This document shows positions 51,036 to 59,856 of a stretch of DNA of 64,000 nt, one piece after another. Made by a program: the position numbers and the translations under genes. The stretch comes from CAZWLD01 sp964634685. GTDB taxonomy: Bacteria; Bacillota_I; Bacilli_A; Acholeplasmatales; JAEDCM01. Within the stretch, counting starts at the first letter, position 1. Each line of letters starts with the position of its first letter. The notes under the pieces were generated by a model. The model searched no databases. It saw nothing but the letters and a program-made list of their open reading frames with translations, and was not told the DNA's origin. The stretch spans positions 1 to 64,000 of the forward strand of contig CAZWLD010000001.1 in assembly GCA_964634685.1 (NCBI GenBank). The letters run 5' to 3'.

Positions 51036-52433
51036 ATGTTACCTTTTATTATCGTTACTGCCGTATTAGCAGTTATTCTAGTCATATTTGGAATCAATTT
51101 CTCCCTTGTATTGCATAATGCTGATTGTCGAGGAATTGAACATAAACAAGTTTTATCTAAATTCTTCATCCCATTTTATGGTGTATCCTGTGTAAAGAAA
51201 ATGGGTGAAGTTAAAAATACTTATCTTGCAGAAAAGGTGTTATCTGTTAAGGGATATGTTACAACAATTGTTAAGTGGATTTTACTAGCTAGTGTATTAT
51301 TCCTTGGTCTTAATATTGCTATTTCCTTTAAATTGAATTTCTTATGGACTGTTTGTGGATGGTTTGTTATTATTATTTTCTTCTTCGTGAATTCATCAGT
51401 TTGTTCATCTATCGCCTACAAGAAAGGTATGAATAGATTGGCAGCTGGATTCTTTGGATTTGTTCCATTTGTTTCAACCTTCTATTATTGTTTAACAATT
51501 GGAAAGAAGAGAATTTTACCTGAAACTGTTTATCAAACTTATTCATTCAAGGATATTTTAGGTCGTTTAGTTATCTATGGAGAATTAGTAGTATTATCAT
51601 TTGTGGTTTTAATTCCTATTGTTTACTTATTAGGTTCTTCATTATCTCCTACTGATTCTATTCCACGTGAGATTTGGCCTTCAAAACCGACATGGAGAAA
51701 CTTTGAAATTTTGTTTAAGCAGATAAAAACTAGTACTTCAGCTACCGGAGTAGTTACAGAAACTAATGTATATTATTGGTATTGGTTTAGAAATACATTA
51801 ATTGTTGCGATTTTAACTATGATTTTCTCAGTTATCATCATTACTATTACCGCATATGTGTTCTCGAGATTTAAATTCAAAGGACAAAAAGCTGGTTTAT
51901 TAACAATGCTAGTATTACAAATGTTCCCAACATTTATTAGTATGGTTGCTTACTATAACTTATTAAAGATGTTAGGTTTATTAAATAACCCATATGCCTT
52001 AATTGCTATCTATTCATCTGGAGCAATTCCATATAATGTATGGTTAATCAAAGGATTCCTACAAAATATTCCTAAGGATTTGGATGAATCCGCTACAATT
52101 GATGGTGCGAATAGATTACAAATTTTTGCTAGAATTATTTTCCCATTAATTCTTCCAATCATTACATTCGTTGCAGTTAGCCAATTTATGGCTCCATGGC
52201 TTGACTATATCCTACCAAGTTATATTTTAACCGCGAAGAATATTCCTGAAACAAAGAACTATACATTAGCAGTTGGTTTATTTAGATTTATTAACGATGT
52301 AGGAAACGAATTATATCAACCAACATTATTCTGTGCAGGTTCGTTGATTATCGCAATCCCAATTTCTGTATTATACGTTGTATTCCAAAGATATCTTATC
52401 GAAGGAATTACAGCTGGTGCTACAAAAGGATAG
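51036..52433 (+). CDS. MalG-like maltodextrin ABC permease with an N-terminal membrane extension
   Basis: A 465-residue permease. The normal MalG core (~280 residues) starts near 185 (LVVLSFVVLIPIVYLLGSSL is the helix-1 region) and includes YAFSRFKFKGQK-like loop, MLVLQMFPTFISM, and the EAA loop ESATIDGANRLQIF near 350. The first ~185 residues are an extra piece with about four hydrophobic helices (FIIVTAVLAVILVIFGINF, WILLASVLFLGLNI, VCGWFVIIIFFFV, FFGFVPFVSTFYYCL). It resembles a stand-alone small membrane protein fused in front. It partners the MalF-like protein before it. No ATPase gene follows. Confidence 0.9.
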   Translation: MLPFIIVTAVLAVILVIFGINFSLVLHNADCRGIEHKQVLSKFFIPFYGVSCVKKMGEVKNTYLAEKVLSVKGYVTTIVKWILLASVLFLGLNIAISFKLNFLWTVCGWFVIIIFFFVNSSVCSSIAYKKGMNRLAAGFFGFVPFVSTFYYCLTIGKKRILPETVYQTYSFKDILGRLVIYGELVVLSFVVLIPIVYLLGSSLSPTDSIPREIWPSKPTWRNFEILFKQIKTSTSATGVVTETNVYYWYWFRNTLIVAILTMIFSVIIITITAYVFSRFKFKGQKAGLLTMLVLQMFPTFISMVAYYNLLKMLGLLNNPYALIAIYSSGAIPYNVWLIKGFLQNIPKDLDESATIDGANRLQIFARIIFPLILPIITFVAVSQFMAPWLDYILPSYILTAKNIPETKNYTLAVGLFRFINDVGNELYQPTLFCAGSLIIAIPISVLYVVFQRYLIEGITAGATKG

Positions 52434-52456
52434 AATTAGAATTGTGAGGACAAATT

Positions 52457-54169
52457 ATGGAAAAAAAATGGTGGATGGAAGCCGTTGGCTATCAAATTTA
52501 TGTAAAGAGCTTTTATGACAGCAATAATGATGGAATTGGTGATATTCGAGGAATTATCGAAAAACTTGATTATTTAGATCACCTTGGCGTTAATTTATTA
52601 TGGTTATGTCCATTTTATAAATCACCAATGGATGATAATGGATATGATGTTTCTGATTATTATGATGTCGCCCCTGAATATGGTACCTTAAATGATGTCA
52701 AGGAGCTAATTGAAAAGGCTCATAAAAAGGGAATAAAAATTATTGCAGATTTAGTCTTAAATCATACATCAGATGAACATCCATGGTTTATTGAATCACG
52801 TTCAAGCTTAGATAATCCGAAAAGAGATTATTATATTTGGCGTAAGCCTAAATTTAAAAATGGCAAAGAGGTCGAACCAACCAACTGGGCATCATTCTTT
52901 GGTGGATCCTGTTGGCAGAAGGATGAGACTACTGGAGAATATTATATGAAAATATTCTCCAAGAAAATGCCAGATTTAAATTGGGCAAATCCAAATGTTC
53001 GTGATGATATGAAAAGGATGGCCTTATGGTGGCTTGATTTAGGTATTGATGGATTTAGAATCGATGCGGTTGCCCATATTGGACGCGGTAACTTTGTTGA
53101 TTCTAGAATGAAATCAAATGACTATTATAAGCCTGATTGGCGTAAATTTTCAAATTTACCAATTTTACATAATTATTTAAAAGAAATGAACCATGATGTT
53201 TTTAGAACCAAGGATATTGTTGTCGTTGGTGAAGTCGGAGGAGGAGCTAAGGTTAGCGAAGCGATTCGTTATGCAGGCTTCAAATCTGAAGAAATGAATA
53301 TGGTTTTCAACTTTGATCATAACTGGTGTAATAATTTATGGGATATCTCAAATCTCGATGATTTAGAGGTTAATTTACTAGAATTAAAAAAGCATTTTAA
53401 GAATTGGCAATATGGATTGTATAACAAATCATGGACTCCAATATATTGGCTAAACCATGATCATCCACGTGTTATGAGTGCCTACGGAAATGTTAAAGAG
53501 CTCAAGCTATCAGGAAAGATGCTTGCGAATGCCTTATATTTCATGTGGGGAACACCATTTATCTATAACGGTGAAGAGATTGGTATGACCAATTATCCAT
53601 TTAAAGAACTAGAAGAATATCGTGATGTTTCTGTTTATAACAATTATCGAATCAATGTTACCGAAGGTAATATGGATAAGGATTTGTTCATTGCCAAAAC
53701 TGCAATGTCAAGTCGTGATAATGCAAGAACACCGATGCAATGGTCTAGTGAAGAAAATGGTGGCTTTACAAAGAGCCATCCTTGGATGAATGTTAATCCA
53801 AATTACAAATTTATTAATGTTGCGAGCCAACTAAATGATGAGGATTCGTTATTTAACTATTATCGTAAAGTTATTAATTTACGAAGAAATAGTGAATATA
53901 AGGATGTTATCGTTTATGGTAAATATGAATTATTATTTGAAGACGATCCTAAGCTTTATGTTTATAGTCGTACTTTAGGTGATAAGATGATTTTAGTGAT
54001 TGCTAATTTCTATAATTGTGAAGCTAGTATTGATTTAAGTGATTATATTTTATTGAATAGTATTACTTCAAATTATTCCGATTTGTTAAATAATGATGGA
54101 GTAATTAGTATTCGTCCGTATGAATCATTTGTATTGGATGTAAAAAAGAGAAATAACGAGGTGAAATAA
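52457..54169 (+). CDS. malL: Oligo-1,6-glucosidase / alpha-glucosidase (GH13)
   Basis: A 570-residue cytoplasmic exo-enzyme releasing glucose from maltodextrins and isomaltose-type oligomers. Motifs: start WWMEAVGYQIYVKSFYDSNNDGIGDIRGI, DLVLNHTSDEHPWF, nucleophile D203 in DGFRIDAVAHI, acid/base E259 in VVGEVGG, D335 in NHDHPRV. PMQW (TPMQWSSEENGGF) is a hallmark of the oligo-1,6-glucosidase/dextran glucosidase group. The residue after the nucleophile is Ala and the next Val (DAVAHI), which in MalL-type enzymes favours alpha-1,6 bonds. Length is the family norm (~560). It starts 23 bases after the MalG-like gene (GTGAGGA site) and is followed at once by a small membrane gene. Confidence 0.92.
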   Translation: MEKKWWMEAVGYQIYVKSFYDSNNDGIGDIRGIIEKLDYLDHLGVNLLWLCPFYKSPMDDNGYDVSDYYDVAPEYGTLNDVKELIEKAHKKGIKIIADLVLNHTSDEHPWFIESRSSLDNPKRDYYIWRKPKFKNGKEVEPTNWASFFGGSCWQKDETTGEYYMKIFSKKMPDLNWANPNVRDDMKRMALWWLDLGIDGFRIDAVAHIGRGNFVDSRMKSNDYYKPDWRKFSNLPILHNYLKEMNHDVFRTKDIVVVGEVGGGAKVSEAIRYAGFKSEEMNMVFNFDHNWCNNLWDISNLDDLEVNLLELKKHFKNWQYGLYNKSWTPIYWLNHDHPRVMSAYGNVKELKLSGKMLANALYFMWGTPFIYNGEEIGMTNYPFKELEEYRDVSVYNNYRINVTEGNMDKDLFIAKTAMSSRDNARTPMQWSSEENGGFTKSHPWMNVNPNYKFINVASQLNDEDSLFNYYRKVINLRRNSEYKDVIVYGKYELLFEDDPKLYVYSRTLGDKMILVIANFYNCEASIDLSDYILLNSITSNYSDLLNNDGVISIRPYESFVLDVKKRNNEVK

Positions 54170-54589
54170 ATGGCAAATAAATTTTCATCTTTTATAACAA
54201 ACTTAAAGGTTGATATTACAAAAAGTCCTGAATCATGGGCAATTATCCTCGTTGATTTTGTATACTTTTTGTTATTAATCTGGCCAACATTTATCACAGT
54301 AAATGTTCCAAAATGTAATGTAGAGATTGTTGGATATGTCTTAATTTTCCGTATTTTATTAATTATTGCCTTCCTAGTCTTTGCATTAAGATTACGTCAT
54401 ATCACTTTTGAAAATAAAGGTAATGCCAATTGGGTTTTAGCCTTGAGTTTATTCGCAATGGTTGTTACAGTATGTGCCTCTTATGGTATGGGCTGGATTA
54501 TCATGCTAGAATTCATTGCAACTGTCCCGATGCTAGCTCTTGCAATTTTCATTAAAGTTAGATATCGTAAGGTTGTAAAAGATTATTAA
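54170..54589 (+). CDS. Small four-helix membrane protein, last gene of the maltodextrin operon
   Basis: A 139-residue protein with four hydrophobic helices (AIILVDFVYFLLLIWPTFI, VLIFRILLIIAFLVFAL, WVLALSLFAMVVTVCA, IIMLEFIATVPMLALAIFI) and a basic end. No family recognised. Its ATG directly follows the TAA of the glucosidase, with GAGG (54158-54161) as ribosome site inside that gene, so it belongs to the same transcript. A role at the membrane with the transporter is possible but nothing shows it. Confidence 0.6.
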   Translation: MANKFSSFITNLKVDITKSPESWAIILVDFVYFLLLIWPTFITVNVPKCNVEIVGYVLIFRILLIIAFLVFALRLRHITFENKGNANWVLALSLFAMVVTVCASYGMGWIIMLEFIATVPMLALAIFIKVRYRKVVKDY

Positions 54590-54598
54590 AATCAATGA

Positions 54599-54630
54599 AG
54601 TGGGGCTTCAAAAAGCCTCACTTTTTTTTT
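54599..54630 (+). terminator. Rho-independent terminator of the maltodextrin operon
   Basis: A ten-base-pair stem AGTGGGGCTT (54599-54608) with AAGCCTCACT (54613-54622), one G-T pair, then nine T residues. Confidence 0.92.
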
Positions 54631-54650
54631 ACAATATTGTATTTTTTATA

Positions 54651-54678
54651 TTGACAATTGGACATTATATTATATAAT
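54651..54678 (+). promoter_or_regulatory. Promoter of the potABCD operon
   Basis: TTGACA (54651-54656), 16 bp, TATAAT (54673-54678). Transcription would start near 54685, giving a ~130-base leader. Confidence 0.8.
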
Positions 54679-54704
54679 ATAGTAGTGGTTTATTATTGGT
54701 TAAC

Positions 54705-54778
54705 TACTTGTTTATAAATACTAAACAAGTATCCTAATCAATGCTTTTTTTAAGGCTTTGAGTTTATAAATATTAAAC
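54705..54778 (+). promoter_or_regulatory. Structured 5' leader of potABCD with two look-alike hairpins
   Basis: Hairpin A: perfect ten-base-pair stem TACTTGTTTA (54705-54714) with TAAACAAGTA (54722-54731), loop TAAATAC. Hairpin B: GTTTA (54762-54766) with TAAAC (54774-54778), loop TAAATAT. The 17-base segments 54710-54726 and 54762-54778 are 16/17 identical. A T-run lies between them (54745-54751). I do not recognise a known riboswitch class. Confidence 0.5.
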
Positions 54779-54813
54779 CCGTTGTTAAGAATCTCTAATC
54801 GGAGGATGAAGAA

Positions 54814-56310
54814 GTGGAAAAGATTATTGAATTAAAGGGAGTTACAAAGGAATTTAATGGGGTTAAGGCTGTCGATAACTTCAATTTTTATGTAAATAAG
54901 GGAGAGTTTGTGACCTTTTTAGGGCCATCTGGTTGTGGTAAAACAACAACCCTAAGAATGATTGCGGGCTTTGAAACAGTTTCGAGCGGTCAAATATTAT
55001 TAAATGGCGAGGATATTTCGAACATTCCTCCGAATAAAAGACCGATTAATACTGTCTTTCAAAGATATGCTTTATTTCCACACTTAGATGTCTATGATAA
55101 TATTTCTTTTGGTTTAAAGCTTAAAAAGATTAAAACTGATAAGGTAGATCGAAAGGGTCGCCCTGTTTATCGTAAGCTAACCAAAGAGGAAATCGATAAA
55201 AAAGTAATGAATGCCTTAAAAATCGTAGATTTAGAAGATTTTGAATGGCGCGATATTACAACGCTATCGGGAGGCCAGCAACAGCGTGTTGCGATTGCCC
55301 GCGCGATTGTTAATGAACCTGAAATCTTATTATTAGATGAACCTCTTGGGGCTTTAGATTTAAAGATGCGTAAGGAAATGCAGCTTGAATTAAAGGAAAT
55401 GCATAAAAAATTAGGTATTACCTTTATTTATGTTACTCATGATCAAGAGGAAGCATTAACAATGAGTGATACGATTGTCATTATGAAGGATGGTATGATT
55501 CAACAAATTGGTAAGCCAAGAGATATTTATGATGAGCCCAAAAATGCTTTTGTTGCGGACTTTATCGGTGATAGTAATATCTATAGTGGAACCATTATTG
55601 ATGATAACCACGTTCTTTTCCTTAATCATCGCTTTGAATGTGTTGATAAATTTCCAAAAAATGAAAAGGTTGATGTTGTCATTAGGCCAGAAGATATTTA
55701 CCTCTTAGATGAAGGTAAAGGTATGGTTGATGGTAAATTAGTTAGTAAGATTTTCAAAGGTGTTCATTATGAATATACAATGATGATTGGAAAAAATGAA
55801 GTCGTTATCCAAGATACGCAGGACTTTGAAATTGATAAAATGGCTAGTATTTTCGTAAAACCATTTGATATTCATATTATGAATAAGGAATTTACATCAA
55901 ACAAGTATTTAGGATATATTGATAAACATAACAATGTTTGCTTCGCAGAAGGATGCTTTGAATGCGATATTACTCAGCTTTTACCAGGTTCACATATCGA
56001 TGAAGAAGGCTATTTGGTTGGACCAGATGAAAAAATCTATGATTTAACGGATGCGGATGTTTCGGTTGAGGTTGATCTAAAAAGCATTGAAATCATTGAT
56101 AATGAGGATGATGGCGAGGTTGCCGGCGAAATTGTATCTATTATTTATAAAGGTGACCATTATCAAATTATTATCCGAACTAAGGAAGATGAGGATTTTG
56201 TTGTCGATACCGAATATACATGGAATGAATTTGACCGCGTATCAGTAAAGATCAAGAAGGAAGATATCAAGCTTACATTAACAAAAGAGGTTTCAGCTTA
56301 TGAAAAGTAG
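54814..56310 (+). CDS. potA: Spermidine/putrescine ABC importer ATP-binding protein PotA, with an extra C-terminal repeat
   Basis: A 498-residue ATPase. Walker A GPSGCGKTT (~38-46), Q-loop VFQRYALFPHL, signature LSGGQQQRVAIARA, Walker B ILLLDEPLGALD, switch His in VTHDQEEA. PotA is normally ~350-380 residues. The extra length is a duplicated C-terminal TOBE-like unit: RPEDIYLLDE...DGKLVSKIFKGVHYEY (~295-345) and LKSIEIIDN...AGEIVSIIYKGDHYQI (~425-470) are clearly related. There is also an insertion after the Q loop (KTDKVDRKGRPVYRKL). GTG start 54814 after GGAGGA (54801-54806). It overlaps potB by 11 bases. Confidence 0.93.
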   Translation: MEKIIELKGVTKEFNGVKAVDNFNFYVNKGEFVTFLGPSGCGKTTTLRMIAGFETVSSGQILLNGEDISNIPPNKRPINTVFQRYALFPHLDVYDNISFGLKLKKIKTDKVDRKGRPVYRKLTKEEIDKKVMNALKIVDLEDFEWRDITTLSGGQQQRVAIARAIVNEPEILLLDEPLGALDLKMRKEMQLELKEMHKKLGITFIYVTHDQEEALTMSDTIVIMKDGMIQQIGKPRDIYDEPKNAFVADFIGDSNIYSGTIIDDNHVLFLNHRFECVDKFPKNEKVDVVIRPEDIYLLDEGKGMVDGKLVSKIFKGVHYEYTMMIGKNEVVIQDTQDFEIDKMASIFVKPFDIHIMNKEFTSNKYLGYIDKHNNVCFAEGCFECDITQLLPGSHIDEEGYLVGPDEKIYDLTDADVSVEVDLKSIEIIDNEDDGEVAGEIVSIIYKGDHYQIIIRTKEDEDFVVDTEYTWNEFDRVSVKIKKEDIKLTLTKEVSAYEK

Positions 56311-57094
56311 ATTGCATTTTCAAAGAAGATATCTCTCAATACCCTATTTGGTTTTTAACATTGCTTTTGTGGTTTTACCATTATTGTTAATTGTCTATTA
56401 TGCCTTTACGGATTCTCAAGGATCATTTTCTTTAGCCAATTTATCAGATTTCTTTTCCTCAAGTGGAAATATTTGGGTTTTGGTTGTTAGTATTTTAATT
56501 GGTCTTGGAAACACCGCAATTTGCCTTTTAATCGGTTATCCGATTGCGATGTTATTAGCCAATAAAAAATATAACAAAAGCTATATTTTGGTTTTATTAT
56601 TCATTATGCCAATGTGGATTAACTTCGTATTACGTACAGGGGCAACCCGTGATTTATTAGGGTGGATTGGAATTGATGGCGGCCATTATCCCTATGTTAC
56701 AACGATGATTGGTATGGTTTATAATTATTTACCATTTGTGATTTTGCCTCTTTATTCCACAATGCTTAAATTGGATAAAAATCAAATTGAAGCCTCCTAT
56801 GATTTAGGTGCCAATAAGTTTCAAACCTTCTATAAGACTATCATTCCGATGTCAATGCCAGGTATTTCGAGTGCTGTCACAATGGTATTAATGCCTACAA
56901 TGTCAAGCTATGTCATAAGTGACATTATGTCCGAAAGAAAAATTACCTTGATTGGTAATTACATTAACGATGCCTTTGGTCAAAGCTTGTGGAATGCTGG
57001 TAGCTTATATGCATTAATAATGCTCATTCTTGTGTTCATAACAATGAAAATTTTCAAGAATCAGGATGAGGATGCCCGAGGTGGATTATGGTAA
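56300..57094 (+). CDS. potB: Spermidine/putrescine ABC permease PotB
   Basis: A 264-residue permease with six helices, beginning with YLVFNIAFVVLPLLLIVYYAF. The ATPase-docking loop is EASYDLGANKFQTFYKTIIP. Order, length and overlap (11 bases with potA, 7 bases with potC) fit the standard pot operon. PotB and PotC together form the polyamine channel. Confidence 0.93.
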   Translation: MKSRLHFQRRYLSIPYLVFNIAFVVLPLLLIVYYAFTDSQGSFSLANLSDFFSSSGNIWVLVVSILIGLGNTAICLLIGYPIAMLLANKKYNKSYILVLLFIMPMWINFVLRTGATRDLLGWIGIDGGHYPYVTTMIGMVYNYLPFVILPLYSTMLKLDKNQIEASYDLGANKFQTFYKTIIPMSMPGISSAVTMVLMPTMSSYVISDIMSERKITLIGNYINDAFGQSLWNAGSLYALIMLILVFITMKIFKNQDEDARGGLW

Positions 57095-57891
57095 AAAAAG
57101 TCTTAGCTAAATCATATATATATTTAATTCTTTTATTAATGTATTTGCCAATTCTTGTTTTAATTATTTTTAGCTTTACTAATACGCAAGTAATTGGTGA
57201 TTGGAATGGCTTTAGCCTCAAGCTTTATCAAGATTTATTTAAGGATAAGGTTGTGCTCACAGCTGTTCGAAATACGATTTTGGTTGCGGTAGTATCGTCG
57301 ATTTTCTCAACTATTTTAGGTACACTTGGTGCTATTGGTATTTATTATAGCAAAAAGAAGATGAAGCGCTTTATGGAAGGCGTTGGCCAAATATCGGTAG
57401 CTAATGCCGAAATTGTAACGGCAATTTCCTTAACAATTTTATTCGTTGTTATTGCGAAAATCTTTCACATAAACAATATTTTTGGCTTTGCAACTCTAAT
57501 TATTGGACATATGGTTTTATCTGTTCCCTTTGTTGTATTAAATGTAACGCCAAAGCTTAAGCAAATGGATCAAAATATTTATGAGGCCGCTCTTGATTTG
57601 GGAGCGACGCCCGCTCAAGCCTTATGGAAGGTTGTGGTGCCAGAGATTATTCCTGGTGTGTTATCGGGATTCCTATTATGTATTACATTGTCCCTTGATG
57701 ATTATATTATTACAGCCTTTACAAGGGATAATTCCTTCCAAACTCTTTCGACATTTGTCGAAGGTGTTACCGCAAAAGGAAGCTTACCAAGTGATTTGCG
57801 TGCGTTAACAACATTAATATTTATCATTATGCTTGGTGTGCTATTTATTATTAATTGGCGCACAAAGGACAAAAGAGAGGAGAAAAAATAA
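57088..57891 (+). CDS. potC: Spermidine/putrescine ABC permease PotC
   Basis: A 267-residue permease starting with the helix YIYLILLLMYLPILVLIIFSF and carrying the docking loop EAALDLGATPAQALWKVVVP and the LDDYIITAFT motif typical of PotC. It overlaps potB by 7 bases; its stop directly abuts the ATG of potD. Confidence 0.93.
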   Translation: MVKKVLAKSYIYLILLLMYLPILVLIIFSFTNTQVIGDWNGFSLKLYQDLFKDKVVLTAVRNTILVAVVSSIFSTILGTLGAIGIYYSKKKMKRFMEGVGQISVANAEIVTAISLTILFVVIAKIFHINNIFGFATLIIGHMVLSVPFVVLNVTPKLKQMDQNIYEAALDLGATPAQALWKVVVPEIIPGVLSGFLLCITLSLDDYIITAFTRDNSFQTLSTFVEGVTAKGSLPSDLRALTTLIFIIMLGVLFIINWRTKDKREEKK

Positions 57892-59316
57892 ATGAAAAAA
57901 TTTATCTTAGCTTTATTAGCAGTCTTAGCTTTACCTTTTGCCTTTAGCGGTGAAGTCGAAGCTAAGGAGGATGTTTTAAAAATTTATAACTGGGAAGATT
58001 ACATTGATGAAGGTGATGAAAAAACTACTGCCTTAATTGATGATTGGGTAGAGGATTATAAAAAGCGTACGGGAAAAACCGTTACAGTTGTTTATGATAC
58101 CTTTGCGACAAATGAAATTATGATGAATACCTTAAAGACTGGAAAAACATCATATGATTTGGTTTGTCCTAGTGAATATACAATTATGCGTATGATAAGT
58201 CAAGATATGCTTGAGACCTATGATGTTAATGAAGGTGAATATGCTAAAATTGCTAATTATAACAGCTATGGCTCTTTATATTTAAAGAATTTATTTAAAG
58301 ATATGGATTTATATCAATATGCTATTCCATATATGTGGGGAACATTAGGAATGATTTATAATCCTGAAAAGATTAGCGAGGAAGCTGTTAATCATTGGTC
58401 AGTATTATGGAATACAGAATATAAGAAAATGGCTACAGCAAAGGATTCAGTTCGTGATACGATGGTCGCAAGTGCTTATCATATTTATTATGATGAGGCT
58501 ATGTCTTATCGTAGCTCTTACTTAGATGGAACGATGACAGCCCAACAATATAATGAGAAATTAACAAATTTGATGAATCGAACTAATGATGTTACATTAG
58601 ACACAATGAAATCAGATTTATTAGCCTTAAAGAAAAATGTTTATGGCTTTGAGGTTGATAACGGAAAAAATGATATTGCGACAGGCCGTATTTCCATTAA
58701 TGTTGCTTGGAGCGGCGATGCTGTCTATGCTCTTGATGTGGCAGAAGAAGAGAATGGAACCTATTTGAACTACATTATTCCTGAGGAAGGAAGTAATGTT
58801 TGGTTTGATGGTTGGGTTATGCCAAAAGGTGCAAACAAGGAATTAGCTCAGGATTTTGTTAATTATTTATGTCAACCAGAAAATGCCGCTCGTAATATGA
58901 ATTATATTGGCTATACTCCAAGTATCGCTGGAAATGCCATTTGGGATTTAGTAAATGAATGGTATGGCGCTGAAGAGGGTGAAGAGGGATATGATGTTGA
59001 TTTATCTTATTTCTTCAATGGAACGATTGATGAGGAATATTTAACTGACGGTAAAGCTATTATTACTGTTGGTGAAGTCGGTCGTCAATTTAGTGCTCAA
59101 TATCCAACCGAAGAGGAAATTGCTCGCTGCTGTGTTATGCAAGATTTTGGTGATCAAAACGAAAAGGTTCTTGCAATGTGGAAGGCGGTAAAGGCCGGCG
59201 AAACTAATATGGCCGCAATTATTATCGTTTGTTCAGTTGTCGTGGCTGGTGTCGCTGGATATTTAATTTACACAAAAACAAAAAAATCCCGTCGCTTAAA
59301 GCATCGAAATAAATAG
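57892..59316 (+). CDS. potD: Polyamine-binding protein PotD with a C-terminal membrane anchor
   Basis: A 474-residue extracellular binding protein. Signal peptide 1-25 (FILALLAVLALPFAFSGEVEA) has no lipobox Cys. The binding domain starts at LKIYNWEDYID, the usual PotD opening, and contains YDLVCPSEYTIMRM, IPYMWGTLGMIYN, WFDGWVMPKGA and FVNYLCQPENAARN. The acidic and Trp residues expected at the polyamine site (for example W and D in NWEDYID) are present. PotD is normally ~350 residues. Here an insert around 180-240 and a C-terminal hydrophobic helix (MAAIIIVCSVVVAGVAGYLI region, ~441-462) with a basic tail (KKSRRLKHRNK) are added. Retention is therefore by a C-terminal transmembrane anchor instead of a lipid. 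Confidence 0.92.
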   Translation: MKKFILALLAVLALPFAFSGEVEAKEDVLKIYNWEDYIDEGDEKTTALIDDWVEDYKKRTGKTVTVVYDTFATNEIMMNTLKTGKTSYDLVCPSEYTIMRMISQDMLETYDVNEGEYAKIANYNSYGSLYLKNLFKDMDLYQYAIPYMWGTLGMIYNPEKISEEAVNHWSVLWNTEYKKMATAKDSVRDTMVASAYHIYYDEAMSYRSSYLDGTMTAQQYNEKLTNLMNRTNDVTLDTMKSDLLALKKNVYGFEVDNGKNDIATGRISINVAWSGDAVYALDVAEEENGTYLNYIIPEEGSNVWFDGWVMPKGANKELAQDFVNYLCQPENAARNMNYIGYTPSIAGNAIWDLVNEWYGAEEGEEGYDVDLSYFFNGTIDEEYLTDGKAIITVGEVGRQFSAQYPTEEEIARCCVMQDFGDQNEKVLAMWKAVKAGETNMAAIIIVCSVVVAGVAGYLIYTKTKKSRRLKHRNK

Positions 59317-59375
59317 TATAATTTTAAGTCTTCTTGCATATAGTTTATTGAAACGAATATCAAGGAGGCTTTTTT

Positions 59376-59852
59376 ATGCTTAAGAGAAATAAATTATCGA
59401 TATTTTTGGTTTTGGTGGTGATAGGCTTAACTATTTATTATGTGAAAACACCAACAAAGGCCGAAAAACCCACAGATGATACTACAACATCATCGGAAAG
59501 ATATCCTTTATATGCCCAAAGTCGCTTAGAGGTTTTATCAGAAAGAAATGAAGAAATTGCTAAATATGAGACGACAATTGCCGAAGCATCATCAACAAAT
59601 GAAAAAAACGATGCCTATGAAAGGCTACAAGCTTTAACCAAATTAACCGAAAGAGAAGTTGGAGTAGAATATCATATTAAGGGCTTAGGCTATACCGATT
59701 GCTTTGTCCACACTTCGGGAAACAGAATAAAGGTGAATGTCCTATCAAATAATTTTAGTGTTGAGGATTTTGTTGAGGTGGCCCTTTTGGTTAAAGGGGA
59801 ATTCGGTAATGATTACCAGGTTATCGTCAATGTCGATACACCTAGTAACTGA
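59376..59852 (+). CDS. SpoIIIAH-like protein
   Basis: A 158-residue bitopic protein. One N-terminal helix (LSIFLVLVVIGLTIYYV) is followed by a Thr/Ser linker and a globular outside domain. The domain has the SpoIIIAH/PF12685 (YscJ/FliF-like ring-building) pattern: SRLEVLSERNEEIAKYET, SSTNEKNDAYERLQAL, then E-x-EYHIKGLGYTDCFVH, and VLSNNFSVEDFVEVALLV. In endospore formers SpoIIIAH joins SpoIIQ in the channel between mother cell and forespore. The other seven spoIIIA genes, which normally precede it, are absent; the pot operon is there instead. In Bacillus the spoIIIA operon lies just upstream of the nusB-xseA block, so position is conserved. AAGGAGG (59362-59368) precedes ATG 59376. Confidence 0.75.
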   Translation: MLKRNKLSIFLVLVVIGLTIYYVKTPTKAEKPTDDTTTSSERYPLYAQSRLEVLSERNEEIAKYETTIAEASSTNEKNDAYERLQALTKLTEREVGVEYHIKGLGYTDCFVHTSGNRIKVNVLSNNFSVEDFVEVALLVKGEFGNDYQVIVNVDTPSN

Positions 59853-59856
59853 AAAC

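Noticed and set aside
54685..54813. Purine, guanidine or T-box riboswitch upstream of potA
   Set aside because: None of the conserved cores of these classes could be found in the leader.
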